In this document: positions 1 to 12,201 of the stretch, in pieces
Layout: each line of letters starts with the position of its first letter
How positions within the stretch are numbered: position 1 is the first letter of the stretch
Source: Peromyscus leucopus
Lineage: Eukaryota; Chordata; Mammalia; Rodentia; Cricetidae
Reading direction: 5' to 3'
DNA length: 64,000 nucleotides
Assembly (NCBI RefSeq): GCF_004664715.2
Contig: NC_051063.1
Span: forward strand, 113,322,829-113,386,828
The notes under the pieces: model-generated
What the model was told of the DNA's origin: nothing
What the model saw: the letters and a program-made list of their open reading frames with translations, nothing else
Databases searched by the model: none
Translations under genes and position numbers: made by a program

Positions 1-769
1 AGTGCCAAATGAGTTCTATCTGTACCAAAAAATATGTATGATATGTTTTAGCATTAACTATTATACTTCCCTAAGCAAACTATCATTATTACTGTCAAAG
101 AAATGAAAGTAATTGGATAGAAAGTGCTACCTTTCAGCAGTTTCTTTATATGAACTTGTTTCATCCTTAAAAGCAAATGTACTCATCCCTTCAGCATTGT
201 GCCATATTCCATTCATTGTAAAGGTGAGCCTTTTTCACATTTCAACAGTGCTGAAATGAAGATATATCTTATAGGTACTATTACATCACAGATCTATTCA
301 CTGTCCTTTTTGTCTCTGGGTAATAAATAATGATTCTTCTTACAAGTGGTGACAATTTAGAGTCTAAAAAATACACTATGAAAGACAGTCATATGTGATC
401 ATTCTTTTAGGTACTACAAATCAGGTGAACAAGACTGAAAAGACCCTTATTTCAAATAATCTAATGAGAATTACAGAAATCTGAAGATGATTACAACCAA
501 TGTTGTGATCCATTCTGAGCTTGTGAGGCCACAAAGTTTCCTAAAAAAGATGATATCCCTGCTGGATTTTGGAACTTATGAATGTTAGGGCTAGGATGTA
601 GTTGAATAGCTAGTTGACCAGGTTAAGCTAAATCTATGAATCTAACAAGAAGGATAGGACAATTGAGAATTTGCTTAGAGTTTAGGGTTCTCAAATTTGG
701 TGTTCATAGAAGGGGAGCAGGGTATGATGGAAGAGAGGAAAGGATTTCCCTTTCATTCTGAAAACATCT
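1..769. other. unique AT-rich sequence, nothing recognised
   Basis: No reading frame with coding character, RNA gene or repeat family is recognisable here. Stops are dense in all frames. Confidence 0.5.
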
Positions 770-880
770 ATGTTCACCATACTTAAAAATCAGAGGTGAC
801 AGTTCCATTTGACAGATAAGAACACTGAGGTTACATAAGCCAAATGTCTGGCTTCAGGCTGGATGCCAAAGCTCAAGACT
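770..880 (-). mobile_element. MIR SINE relic
   Basis: The core resembles the reverse complement of MIR: 'ccatttgacagataagaac', then 'actgag' and a 'taagccaaatgtctgg' block, matching the conserved 'cattttacagatgaggaaac' part of the family. It is strongly diverged, as expected for a pre-radiation mammalian SINE. Confidence 0.5.
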
Positions 881-2130
881 AGCTAATGCCTTCTGTTAAG
901 TCCTAATCCAAGTCCAATGCCTTTATATTTTGCCAGGATCACCAAGGTCATAATGCTTTCTTTTTGGCCATGCTGCTGACAGGCTCATCACCTTTACTTC
1001 AATTTATGCTCAATTAATGGGCTGCATTTAGAAAGAAAGAAAGGGTTTTCTAGTGTGTTAACTCTTGGGAGAGTTCTCAACAGTAAATATGGCCTAATGT
1101 CAGGAAAAGTGGGCTTGGACCCTGTTATACCACTAGTAGGTTATCTCACACTGCTCTGTTTATCCATGGTTACCATGGTTACTTTTATTAGATGAAGAAT
1201 GTTGATACTCTTCTCCCCTAAGTGCACATGCAGGCACTTTTCAATGTTTCCCCTCATAGAAGTAAAAAAGCATAAAAATGAAAATAAACAATTGAGGGAA
1301 GGTTCACAACTTTAAGTACTTCAATACTCTGGCATTTTTGTGTGACCTGAAATTGCAGTTTCAATGTATCTTAAATGTATTATCTAGTCTTTTAGAGTAA
1401 AGCAATCTGGAAATGGTCTAAATTAAGAGATTTAAGGTGAAATGTCACAACATGTATAAAAAAGAAACACCAACTTCTCAACTAATTACAAAGGATCGCA
1501 AACCAGAGAGGATAATTACTTGAATTCTATGTTGTGACCAAGCTCCCTGAGTGCACATAACCACTTTTAGGATAATTTTGTTCACAGAATTTGCTGGTCT
1601 GAGCAACCATCTTTTCAATGAAAGAATAACAAAGAGCCCTTTGCTTTTCATTTTCAGAAGAGAATAGCAATATGAATTAGCTAACATCTTTGACTCACTC
1701 TTAAAGGGAAGCACAGTTACAATCGACTAAAATTTAAGTCCTTTTTGATGAAAGACATCTTTGGATTTTATAAGGAAGATCAATGAGTACAAACATCAAT
1801 GTTTAGATTATTAAGATTTGACAATAACAAGCTATTTATTGAGAATAATAGCTGCCAAGAAATATCTTGCTGCATTTGTCCAATGAGAGTACAAAGTGAA
1901 AAATCATTAGTGGAACAGGCAATTCTCTATTTAAGATGACGTAGGTATCACTTTATGCGAAGTGTGTTAGGTGAGTTACAAAAATCACAAACTTTGATTT
2001 TGAAAACTTCATGACTTTGAGAGTTCTAATTCAAAAGAGAAGGACAAAGCAATGCCTAACTTATTTAGACAAGACCATATTGGCAGAGCCTGGATAACTA
2101 TGAGAGTGGCAGACAGTACAAGAGATCCAA
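881..2130. other. unique sequence, no gene recognised
   Basis: AT-rich intergenic or intronic DNA. A minus-strand open stretch at 1478-1714 has no recognisable protein character and is treated as chance. Confidence 0.5.
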
Positions 2131-2134
2131 AAAT

Positions 2135-2345
2135 ATAGTTTTGAAATAGCTTAGAATGATTTGGGTTCAAATTCCATCACTGATAGTTACTGCTATTCCT
2201 GTGAACTTTGGCTAGCCAATTTTTTTTTTCTAGAATCCTAGAAAATAGCATATCATATAGGATATGAAGATCAAATTTAATCTTACATATAAAACAGCTC
2301 ATTGATGGATAGTAAGCAAATAGAGGTTATTGATAAGATTACTAT
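2135..2345 (+). mobile_element. MIR SINE relic
   Basis: The 'tttgggttcaaattccatca' block followed by a 'gtgaactttggctagccaa' block matches the tRNA-like B box and core of MIR in forward orientation. A T-run at 2221-2230 interrupts it. Confidence 0.5.
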
Positions 2346-4699
2346 CATGGTAACATTATAAGAGATATTATACAATGCTGGTGAACTGTACTAGCATTTA
2401 ACTGAGGCCGAACAATAGACTAAACAAGCAGAAATAAAGGCATGCTATGTGTTTAGGATACCATTTAGGCTTTTGCATTCCTAAATAGCTCTTCAATTAA
2501 TCCTAGCCTTAAGAAAATATTTTCTAGATGAAATACAAATAATAAAATAGGATGGAAGGACTGTGGTTAGTGTAGATTGGCTTATTAGATGGGGGAGGGG
2601 GCAAACTTCATAAAGAATAGTAAAATGATAACCACTTTCAAAATACAGATTTATCCTCTCAACTGCTGCAGCTTGTGGTATAATTTATCAACTTCCTTCT
2701 CATGATATACTATTGAATTCTTAGCTGAAAATGTTAATTCATAATCATTTGCTACCATTGTGCACAATAAACTACTACCAATCACGAGGCACTGACTGAA
2801 TGGCTACATTTTTCTAGGTAGCCTTTTTTTGAAATTTATTCTAGGAACTCCAAAACACAAACTCTATGAGACATCAGCCCCTAGTGTTCAAATTAGCCCC
2901 TCCCAGTCCTGTTGGCTCACACAGGGCACTAGCATGAATCTGTCTTGTTTTGTTTTGGTCTTTACCACTCTGACAGCAGAACTTTAGTTGATGCTGATTT
3001 CCTGTTGTGAATGCATCTTACACTCCAAGACAAAGGAATGAAAACCTTTTAGCCTCACTCTCCATTTCTTCTTGTCTCTTCTAGGCATTATCCAGTCTTG
3101 AAATGAAGAGGACATCCTTGCTATCTTCTTCACACATGGAAAAAGCTGAGCCCAAGTCACTTTGTTAGATTAACAGCCTTCCAAGTCCTTCACACACAGC
3201 TGCTAGCTAGTCCCCACATTCAGGTCTGAACCTAAATTAAACGGCACTGGAAGATTCAACTTTTCTTTGCATACTAATTTGCCAGAAGGCATTATCCCCC
3301 TGCGCATTTCAGGGTCTTGTTATCCATATAGCCTATAATTTTTATGGAGAGAAACACTTTTTTTCCTCAAAAAATATGCTCTAATAGAATTCTAAGAAGG
3401 TCTTTTTACTTCCTGTAAGCCTTTTCCTTAAAAAAAAAAAAAAAATTACTTGAGAAGCACATAAGCAAGACCCCCATTCAAATGTACTGGAACATGGTAA
3501 GTTTGTGGTCTATGACATACAAAACGTGGAAGGGACTTACATTACCCTGAACCTCTCCACCTACTCCTCCATCAAAAGTGTCAATGAAGAGCAAGCTGGG
3601 TGTCATGTGACAGCTTTTGGATCCTGACACTGGTAAAGGCTTTTCTCTTTTCACATTGAATCCTATTTTGGTTCATCTTAGGTTCTTGTGTTTTATCACC
3701 ATCCTTCCTCTTGACAGAACAAACAAAATGTTATAGCAATGGCATCTTTGTAGTTGAGAGGAAGAACAGCACCACAGACCCTTTGAGAGCCACCCTGAGT
3801 CAGTTTCAGGAATGTATGAAAGGTAGAAAGGATTTGGGCTAAAAATAATATCCTCAGAGTAATATAGACAATGTGGGTTTTCACGAAATTCTATTAGGTT
3901 TGGTGGAAGTTTCCCCAGCAAATTGAATACTGATTTCCAAAATGTGACAGTTTTGGCCAGTGCCTCGGAAAGCATTGAAAAAAAAAATCAAAGATGCAAA
4001 CCAACATCTTCTGTTATGTTCAGGTTTGTAATGTACCTTGGGACTTAAAAAAAAAAACAAAAAACTAAGGGGTCAATCTGTACAGAGATTCTCTGGAAAC
4101 TCATCCTGCAAAATACAAGAAACACAAAGCCATTCTCTAAAGAGAGATCAGGAGCCCAGTGAATATAGAATTCGTGCTCATCGTAAACACTTTTGAGATG
4201 AAGATTTTTGTTCAGTGGGAACAATATCAAGCACTCCTCTGAGGTCTAGTGAGTGTTACTGTAAGTCTCCCAGGACACAGGCTAGATAGAACACATGTGC
4301 TAGAGAAAGGCACGGGTATTTATAACGCTCCCACAGAACCAAAGATCACAGTAATAAATATAATGCAGTACAGCAACAAGTTTACTAGTGAGCTCCCCCA
4401 ACAAGCACAGACTGCAGCTCCCCGGCTTCCATCCGATGCAATGCCAGAGAACACTTGACTCTGTGGAGACCCTCTCTATCAATTGCTGATTTCAGCAAAC
4501 AGTTCAAATAGCCAGTGATCCTGATCAACCCCGAATGTTCCCCTCCCTCCAGGTCTAAGCTCTAAGAGTTGCCCCTTCCTAAGTGGCATGGACCACATTC
4601 CCAGTGTGAGGCAGGTTCTCACAACCAGCGAATAAAGGCTGCGTCTGTTTTCAGACCAAGAGCCCAGAGCAGGCACTTGGCACATCCGTAAGACGATCT
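2346..4699. other. mostly unique sequence with an A-run
   Basis: No supported gene. An A-run of about 15 sits near 3430-3444 without a recognisable element body. Minus-strand open frames at 3673-3975 and 4045-4230 lack any recognisable domain and overlap AT-rich sequence; I treat them as chance. Confidence 0.45.
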
Positions 4700-5350
4700 T
4701 CCTCCCCACTCATTCCATACCTTCTCTGATTTCGCCTTCCTGGCATTGTGCACGAACCTGCGACCCAGCTTCTTGGCATACCAGATCGAGGCAAACATAG
4801 CGATGCCAACGGAGATTCACAATGAAAGCCTCTGAACAATCAACTTCCCACGGAGGCTGAGCCGAGCAGAATCCGGCTGGAGCTGTCACTTGCGGGCTGT
4901 TGCTTTCTCCGATCCTCTCATGCTGGTTAGCCAGGCAGAGGGTGGGAGGAGGGAGGGGATGTGGGGGGAAAGGCAATCCTGTTTGGCCGGTCTGCAGGTA
5001 TATTTACATCCTGCCAGCAGGAGGTCCGGGAGAGGCGAAGCAGCCTTCAGAGCCGGCTCACACACATCCACTTGGCTAAGTGTCGGGCTGCGGTTCTTCA
5101 GCTCCAAACTCCATGTGTGTGAGAAGGAAGAGAAGCCGCAGTTGACTCCACAGAAGCAGCACACCTCCGGCTCTCAATCCAACTGCACGCCTCGCTTGGC
5201 TGTTTAGCTACCCTCCGTCTTGACAATACGTGCTGGCGGCCGTGGCCACCTAGAGACATGCACACGGTCTCACAGGTGTACCAGACAATGCCAGAGTGAC
5301 TGGGCACAGGGAGAGGCAGAGCACTATGGCTCTGGCCATGGAGGAACGAA
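4700..5350 (-). promoter_or_regulatory. CpG-enriched promoter-like block with TATA-like box
   Basis: By eye this stretch carries roughly two dozen CpG dinucleotides and many GC-rich words, for example around 5225-5245. The flanks on either side are AT-rich and nearly CpG-free. On the minus strand a GTAAATATA TATA-like word (plus-strand 4999-5007) lies about 200 bases upstream of the candidate ATG at 4798, which would put transcription start near 4970 and give a short 5'UTR. Several overlapping open frames on both strands here are what CpG-rich, stop-poor DNA produces and are not called as genes. Inference only; no transcript evidence is available. Confidence 0.5.
4721..4798 (-). CDS. candidate first coding exon (26 codons, phase 0) of an unidentified gene
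   Basis: Read on the minus strand, an ATG at 4798-4796 opens a 26-codon frame that starts MFASIWYAKKLGRRF and ends KAKSEK. It stops exactly at an AAG|GTATGG splice-donor match (GT at 4720-4719), so the coding part would be phase 0. The start has G at -3, a fair Kozak context. The peptide is basic (many K/R) with an aromatic N-terminus and no signal peptide or membrane segment. The exon lies in a GC- and CpG-enriched block unlike the AT-rich surroundings, as expected for a promoter-proximal exon. The peptide reminded me of alternative N-termini of large synaptic scaffold genes such as Dlg2, but this is an unverified impression and I assign no symbol. I see no convincing partner exon in the window; the next exon would lie at lower coordinates, probably outside. 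It could still be chance: the frame is short. Confidence 0.5.
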
Positions 5351-5679
5351 CAGGTGTCACCTAATCCAATCAGGTTATCCAAGATGACTTCTGAGATAAC
5401 TAGGAAAAGCATCTTTTGCTTCCCCATTTTCAACTCATCTGGTCTAAGGAAAGTTGCATCTTTGTCCACTGCTTGCAATAGAGGAAGTTTACTTCTTAGG
5501 AGACTGGCCCAGGACAAAGGGTAAAGTTCTTAGATCAACCTGTCATTCCAAACGCCTCAGCGAAGGTCCTTAGTTCCCAAGTCATTGTTGTTACATATTT
5601 TTAGTATGGGAACTGGAGTGTGGAAAGGAACTTAATGTTACCTTGAAACTAGTCTCCCTTCTTCAGCGTTTCTTGCATT

Positions 5680-5716
5680 AACAGCCTGTTTTATTTTTTT
5701 TAAACCAAAAAAAAAA

Positions 5717-5748
<32 letters not shown>

Positions 5749-5771
5749 AAAAAAAACAACAGCCTGTTTTA
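5680..5771 (+). mobile_element. poly(A)-only retroinsertion with 14-bp TSD
   Basis: The 14-mer aacagcctgtttta occurs at 5680-5693 and again, identical, at 5758-5771. Between them lies only a T-rich lead (5694-5701), 'aaacc' and a long A-rich tract with AAAAG interruptions (5707-5756). A perfect duplication flanking little more than poly(A) is what L1 target-primed reverse transcription leaves when it stops inside the tail. It lies about 900 bases upstream of the candidate minus-strand exon. Confidence 0.7.
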
Positions 5772-7930
5772 AAGGGACAATTGCCATCGTGATATCACCT
5801 GGGGAAAGGCAGACTAATGGCAGCTCTTAAACCATGTTTCCTTGAAGAAATCTTACATTTGGTTCTTACAGAAGGGGTTTCCAACTTCAATTATCTTATT
5901 GGAGTTTTAACTATCATGCTAGGCACTTTTAGGGTAAAGTCAATTTTAAGAGACAGTGTTTCCCCCAGTGAAAGATAATGCTTAGTCCATTGCCAATTGT
6001 ACTAAAGGATAACACACAGACACATAAACTTCTTCCCATCTATCAAGCCTTTCCTAGCTGACCTGGCAGAGAGGCATTATAAGTACATATGAATCAAAAC
6101 ATGGTCAGAACAACTGCAAACACTTGGAAGAGAATTCCCTTCTCAACAACAACAACAACAAAAAAAAAAAAACCTGTCAGCAGTAAGTGTGTATGAGGTG
6201 GCTGAGGTCTGTCCCTCACAAGGGTTGCAATTGCTGTCAATTGAGAAAATATATTGCTAAGTGTTGGATACCTTTGAAGCAACAGGAGGAGAAACTAGGC
6301 AGTATGGGTTGTCATTAGCAACCCAGGGGACTGTGTGCCTAAAACACTCTCTGCAGAGTTATTGAAGAAATAAATACATGATCTTGTTTCTGACCTTTGA
6401 TTTTGTTTCTAACTATTTGTTCTCTCTGGCTCATCTATACATTAAATAAACCGGGTAGATGGTTCTTAGGGCAGTGTTCTATGCTATGAATCTAATTGTG
6501 GGTCTTTATATATGAGAGTTTAATGGAACTCTATTGCTGTGGTGAAATGATTCAGTATTCTAAAATGCCAGCTATGGGCCTTTCAGGGTAGCCTGGCTCC
6601 TTCAACCTTCTTTAGCATGCCTAGCTGCTACCCAGGGTTTGGTTTTGCCAATAGCTATTTCTTTTGCTCTGTGCTCTCACTTTCTGCAAGCACTATTTTC
6701 CTTTCATTTCTTTTTGATACTCTTAGGCAACCCCTGTGTAAAGTTCTCCACATTACACCCTGTACTCCTTGGAAGACAAGTACCACAGAAAGTCAACAAA
6801 TAAATGCCTGATAGCACCTGCTCAGGTTTCAGAGAGCTTCTCCACAGGACCACAGCTTACCCAGGGCTACTGTGATGCAAAAGGGATTCATTATTTCTAC
6901 ACCTAAGTTTGTTTAAGCCATGTTGTAGTTAAAATAGTATTTAGTAAGATAACAAAGCACAGGATATTAAAGGCTAGGAGGAGAATATCCACCTTAAATT
7001 AATGAGTAAAATATTCTTTTGTAATATTTTAAGATGGAATCAGTTAATGGAGAGTCAGAGAAGCTACTAAATTTCAAGCCACTGATAGATGTCATAAAGT
7101 GAAATGAAGAATGTTCATTTATTCTGAGGGGACTAACAGATTGCACAATCATTTTTCCATTTTTCCTATAAATTTGAATTTTCTGAAATCATGGAAACAA
7201 GAGCAGGATAAGATCTTTAGTATTTGTCCATTTTATTTACTGATTTTGCTGTTATACTGCCCCTAGAAACCTTCTCCACACATTTGAACTGAGGGTTTTA
7301 TTCACTTTTCCAGAGTGGAATCCTTCAGAAAACAAATGGTGCCTACCACCAAAAATTTGGTTGAAAAGCTAACAGTAATTAGTGTTTGTTAATATACAGT
7401 TGGAGGTACAAAATGCCCATATAGGGGAAGGCACTAGCTGTCGGTGTGCATGCCTGCATTATACCAGTGTTCATCAAAATGCAGATGATATAAATCACTT
7501 TTTATGTGTATCTATGACAGAGTAGGAAAAAATTAGGAAGACTGGAAATCAGTAAGACACTGTAAGTTTTCACTTTCAATATGGATATAATGTCAGTTGA
7601 ATACATTCACTGCCATATTTTTATAACCATCTTCCATGGGCTGTCCAGGAGCAAATACATCTCATACAAGTAGGATGGCAGCTGCCTACAGTTAATCCTA
7701 ATTGTCTCTAACCATTGCTCTGCTGATTGAGATAAATAAGTTGCAGCACTCCTGCATTAGGAAGACAGATAGTTCTGACACTTTCCATCTGCATACGATT
7801 ACCACCTGGACAGACCCTTGTCTTCGAAATTTCATCCTTAATAACTATCACATGGCAGAAGCCTTCCAGTACAGCTAAGTTTGAGATGCAACATTAATTT
7901 TTTTAAGCAGTATTCAGTACACAGCGCAAT

Positions 7931-7932
<2 letters not shown>
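5772..7932. other. unique sequence with a possible L2 relic
   Basis: No gene is supported. About 6620-6815 ends in a 'gtcaacaaataaatgcctg' word preceded by a 'tccttggaagacaagtacc' block, which resembles an L2 3' end in forward orientation (weak). The rest is unique AT-rich sequence. Confidence 0.35.

Positions 7933-7962
<30 letters not shown>
7933..7962. repeat. (AC)n microsatellite, about 15 units
   Basis: Uninterrupted AC dinucleotides. Confidence 0.97.
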
Positions 7963-7965
<3 letters not shown>

Positions 7966-8244
7966 TGTGATTCATCTGAGTACTCAAGGTCAATGAAATG
8001 CTTAAGTCAAATGATTAGGTATTCTACAACTACAATTTTCTGCCTGGTATATTAGTTACATTTAAAAAAATGTTATCTAGACATCAAATAATTATAATTA
8101 TTTTGAAAGCAAAATGAAAAACTAATCCTTAGAAATTAGTATCTACTTGGATTCACTGTTAAACCTAAGAAAATACATCTTAAAATGCAAGTAAGTGAAT
8201 GAAAAATACATCTTTTGGATGAGTGTTATGCACATTTCATATGA

Positions 8245-8245
<1 letters not shown>

Positions 8246-8294
<49 letters not shown>
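8246..8294. repeat. (TA)n microsatellite, about 24 units
   Basis: Uninterrupted TA dinucleotides. Confidence 0.97.
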
Positions 8295-8297
<3 letters not shown>

Positions 8298-8507
8298 AGC
8301 TTATGGCTAGCATTTGACTTTAGCCAATTAGTAAACAGCAAATATAAAATCTACATGTTATAATTTGGAATGAAAAGATGATAAACATATTTACCTTCAA
8401 CTCACACAATGCCAAGATCTTGATGTAAGTTCCTTCCACATAGAGTAGAGGGAAGAGGAGGAAACAATCATATTTTGATCTACGTACTTTTCCCCCTTTA
8501 TTTAAAA

Positions 8508-9080
8508 AAAAAGTTTTTTTTTTCATTTTACATACCAATCCCCGGCCCCCTCCCTCCCCTTCTCCTGTCCCTCCACCTGCTCCCATCTCACCCCCCACTT
8601 ACTCCTCAGAGAGGGTAAAGCCTCTCTTGGGGAGGCAACAAAGTCTGGCACACTAAGTTGAGGCAGGACCAAGCCCCTCCTCACTGGGTCACAGCTGAGC
8701 AAGGCATCCCACCCAAAAGAAAGTGTTCCAAAAAGCCATTTTATAGACCTGGGATAAGTCCTGGTTCCACTGCCAGGGACTCCCCAAACTGATCTAACCA
8801 CATAACTGCCACCCACATCAGATATCCTAGTTCAGTCCCACGCATGTTCCCCAACTGACAAGGCCAGAGTCCATGAGCAACCACCAGCTTGGGTCAGCTG
8901 TCTCTGTGGTTTTCTCCATCATGATCTTGGCCTCACTTGCTCTTATGATCCCTCTTCCCTCTCTTCTACTGAAGTCTAGGAGCTCAGCCCAGTGCTTGGT
9001 TGTGGGTTTGCATTTGCTTCCATCATTTACTGGATGTAGGTTCTACGATGACAATTAGGGTAGTCACTAATCTGATTATA
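8508..9080 (-). mobile_element. rodent L1 3'UTR fragment, antisense
   Basis: The plus strand shows a T-run followed by 'cattttacatacc' and a C-rich block, the reverse complement of the G-rich L1 3'UTR tail seen intact at 63690-63790. The match continues through the 'catcatgatcttgg' block (compare 63359-63385, reverse complement) and a 'cttccatcatttactggat' block (compare 63262-63285). It is a 5'-truncated L1 containing 3'UTR only. Open frames here (8320-8816 minus, 8873-9058 plus) come from the stop-poor C-rich 3'UTR and are not genes. Confidence 0.8.
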
Positions 9081-10120
9081 GGGGAAGTTAAGTTCAGGCA
9101 CTCTTTCCACTTCATACAAAAGTTATGAGACTCAATACACATTATCACTTGTGTGATTACTCAAAATGTGTTGAATACACATTACATTACCAAATGCTAG
9201 GAACACTAAATAAATAAAATGCAATTGCTCCTCTCATGAAGCACTGTGCAGTTGGGGACATCAACATATAATGAAATAAATTTCAATGTAAAACGATGCT
9301 ATGTTAGATTTGTATTCATGACTTGGAGACTCCAGGAGAAAATAGGTGTTTTTCTGTTTCTATATGACATAAATCTAGTAAGAAAAACTAGCAATGAAAA
9401 CACAGTAATTAATATGGATGTAAATTTTGAAAAATTTAAAAAAAAGGATCAGAGACTTCCTTCATTTTCAGTCCTATGGTCAACAGAAATGATGGTCATT
9501 ATGAACTTACATGTACCCAGTGTCAATGTGACCCAACTGACCCAGTCACAGAAGCATTTCCTTGCCACAATCAGTTATGGACAAGTGGGAAAAAATTGTT
9601 GAGTTATTCGGATAATAATTCCATTGACTGACTATAAGTGAGCTGAAAGTTATTTTTCTGCTCTCAAAATTATCAGAACTATTTTCTGGGATGTTTTACT
9701 CTCTCTTCAGACTTTTCTTTTAAATATTTGATAATGGAACACTAATATATATAATGTCCATCAATCTATTTTACAGATTTAAAATAAATTCATATTTTTC
9801 CATCATTTTTTCAAAATACTTTTTACATAAATACTATTCAAAAAATGGGTCAGTATCCTCACCCAACTGTACTTCACCTAAAACTAATTCACCATCAACA
9901 TTTCTGCACCATCTCTTTATGCACATAGGATTTTTCTAGATACTTCAAAATTTAGTTGGTGATTACAGACTATGTCCATCTTTTATTTTAGCTCACTACC
10001 AAGTGCTCTCTTATTTTTGTTATTACTTTATGAGTCATATATTTTAGATGACAGTCTAACCAGGTATGATTCATAACATGCTGTCTATTTATAGCCTTGC
10101 TATGGTGTGCTGTGTATGTA
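9081..10120. other. unique AT-rich sequence
   Basis: The 118-codon open stretch at 9246-9602 (plus) has no recognisable motif and runs into A-rich sequence; I do not call it a gene. No repeat family is assigned. Confidence 0.4.
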
Positions 10121-10125
10121 TGGAT

Positions 10126-10205
10126 GTGTAGCTGGGGTATCCAACCCAGGGCCTCATGAATTCTAGGTAAGGGCTCAACCACTGAGTCTTATTTATGCTC
10201 AGTCC
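10126..10205 (-). mobile_element. ID/B4-type SINE fragment
   Basis: 'tgtgtagctggggtatccaa' followed by 'cccagggcctcatgaattct' and 'aagggctcaaccactgagt' is the reverse complement of the ID/B4 tRNA-Ala-like head. Confidence 0.7.
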
Positions 10206-10830
10206 TTGAAGTATATCTTTATTTACTGGTGAGATTTAGAACCTTTACATGTCTATTGGCTATCTGGGCTTCCTTCTGCTCACAGTCTTTGCTCACTTTA
10301 AAATAGAGCTCATTCTTATTGGTTTATGGAAGTATTTAGTATTCTGGTCATTAGTCCTCTGTGTATATCAGCCTTTAAGTATATTTGCTCTCATCCTCTA
10401 ATTTACTTCATGATTTATCATTCAGAGCCTTCATACATATTTAAATGTACAGAAATACATTTATGTTTTTTCTTTGTTTGTATATTTTTGTATTTTAAAA
10501 AATTTCCTTTTCCAAATTTGAAAATATATTATTTTCTATTTTCTTCTGGATAATATAAACTTGTGCTTTTCAAAAGTATTTTCACGTTCATTTTTAAATT
10601 TATCAAAAAATAAAACTCTATGTTTCCTCTATATGCACAGCCAGATTTATTTATTTACTTGGTATTTAAGAATCTGTTCCATTCCTCACTATCATGTCAT
10701 AGCCCAAAGTCATATGTCTACATAATATGTGTGTCTGTAATTAGGTTCTGGGCCCTAATATATTGATCTGTTTTTGTTTGTACCAATATCACATTGACTA
10801 TATTTGTTAGTAAATACTAAAACATGTTGA
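10206..10830 (-). mobile_element. ancient L1 (L1M-type) relic, antisense
   Basis: Antisense L1 3' ORF2 landmarks appear in the expected order: a diverged 'attctggtcattagtcctct' block and, further right, 'ctaatatattgatctgt' followed by 'taccaatatcacattgac'. It is highly diverged with no open frame. Boundaries are approximate. Confidence 0.5.
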
Positions 10831-11404
10831 ACTCAAATAGCTCATTTGCTGTGCAGCTGAACACTTCTATAGTAGGCCAACCTCCTGTGGTATCGTTGTA
10901 AGAGGCTTTACTCTATCTTGACACTGTAGCTTCATCCACTATCAAATCAGTCATCTATGCTCTCACTGTCTCCAGCAAGAAACTTTTACTATCAAACTTT
11001 ACTCACAATCCCTCCGACAAGCTATTGATTTTCCCTTTATTTTACCATTTCTATCCTTCTATCTGGATTAAATTTTTTATAGATGTTCATATTTTAATAG
11101 GCTTTCTAAACAAATTTCTTTGATAATTGAACATACAGTCTTTTAGTGTTTTCCTATACCATGTATATTCACATTTACTTGGATAATAGTATAAGTAGTG
11201 ATTGCCACACTCATCAGTTTTCCTTAGAATTCTGAATATACTATGCTACAATGTCCTATGGCATTAATTTTTATGATGCAAAACTATCAGTCTAATTACT
11301 GTATTGCAAGAAATATCCTTTTATAATTCATGCAATGCTATTATTCTTTAAAAATCTGAAAAAAATCTGATTTGAACTCAAGATTGTTCTTTAATCAGAT
11401 TTTT
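10831..11404. other. unique AT-rich sequence, possibly more L1 relic
   Basis: No gene or clear family is recognised. The composition resembles the adjacent L1 relic. Confidence 0.35.
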
Positions 11405-11785
11405 TTTGTAGGTGTATGTGTGTGTTGGTGAACATTCATGTATATGCTTTCCCATGTGTATATGTGGGCTAAGTGTGTGCAAGTATGTATGCACATGGAG
11501 GTCAGAGTTTGGCAATGGGTATCATCCTTAATCATTCTTCACCTTACGCATCAAAACAGGGTGCCTCACTTGAACATGAGCTAGCTCATTTGGTTCCTCT
11601 AGGTAGCTAGTTTGTTGCAGAGAAGCCCTTGTCTTCATGTAACTCCTGAGTACAGAGATTACAAACTGGCCACTAGGTTTGCTCTGCATTTATGTAGGAA
11701 CTGGGGATAAAAACTCAGATCTTTAGGACTTCATACTTGTACAAGTGTCATACCTCCCTGAACCATTCACTGAGACCCTGCCTAA
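11405..11785 (-). mobile_element. tRNA-type rodent SINE relic (B3/B4-RSINE-like)
   Basis: The TG-rich start, 'gcacatggaggtcagagttt', the interior 'gagtacagagattacaaac' and the end 'ctgaaccattcactgagac' follow the reverse complement of the long B3/RSINE-type elements. Family assignment is uncertain. Confidence 0.45.
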
Positions 11786-12049
11786 GTTTTAAAAAGTCTC
11801 AGTTGTTGCTCTTCTTAAATATCTTCTGTCTCATTTTTATTATTCACTTTATCCAAAATTCATATTCCTCCATTCTGTCCAATTGCTTCCTATAACTCCC
11901 ATTTTTTTCTACATTATATCCTGTATTACTATTTTGGTTACATATGCTGCCCAATTTTAGTTTCTATTTTGTACTTTTCTTTTTACCTTGCATTAATCAC
12001 CTGTATTGGGCTTTTTAAAAAGTGATATTTCAGAGTTGTTTTTTGTTGT

Positions 12050-12201
12050 TGAGTTTTTGTTTTAATTGGTGTTTGGTTGGTCATACTATGTACCCCAGTA
12101 TGGACTTGAACTTGCTGTAGAGTTGGGCTGGCCTTTAATTCATAAACCTCCTCTCCCCACTTCTTGAGAGCTGGAATAGTAAGGACACCACCATGCCTGA
12201 T
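12050..12201 (-). mobile_element. old B1 SINE, antisense
   Basis: 'ccccagtatggacttgaact', then 'gggctggcctttaattcat' and the end 'aaggacaccaccatgcctga' match the reverse complement of B1 at high divergence. Confidence 0.65.

Noticed and set aside
4890..5207. 105-codon plus-strand open frame
   Set aside because: Antisense overlap with the promoter block; no coding signature or partner exon.
5098..5517. 139-codon minus-strand open frame upstream of the candidate exon
   Set aside because: It spans the CpG-rich block where stops are rare, overlaps frames on the other strand, and has no recognisable domain. It would occupy the promoter/5'UTR.
9246..9602. 118-codon plus-strand open frame
   Set aside because: No domain, no splice or promoter context, A-rich region; length is within chance for a window this size.
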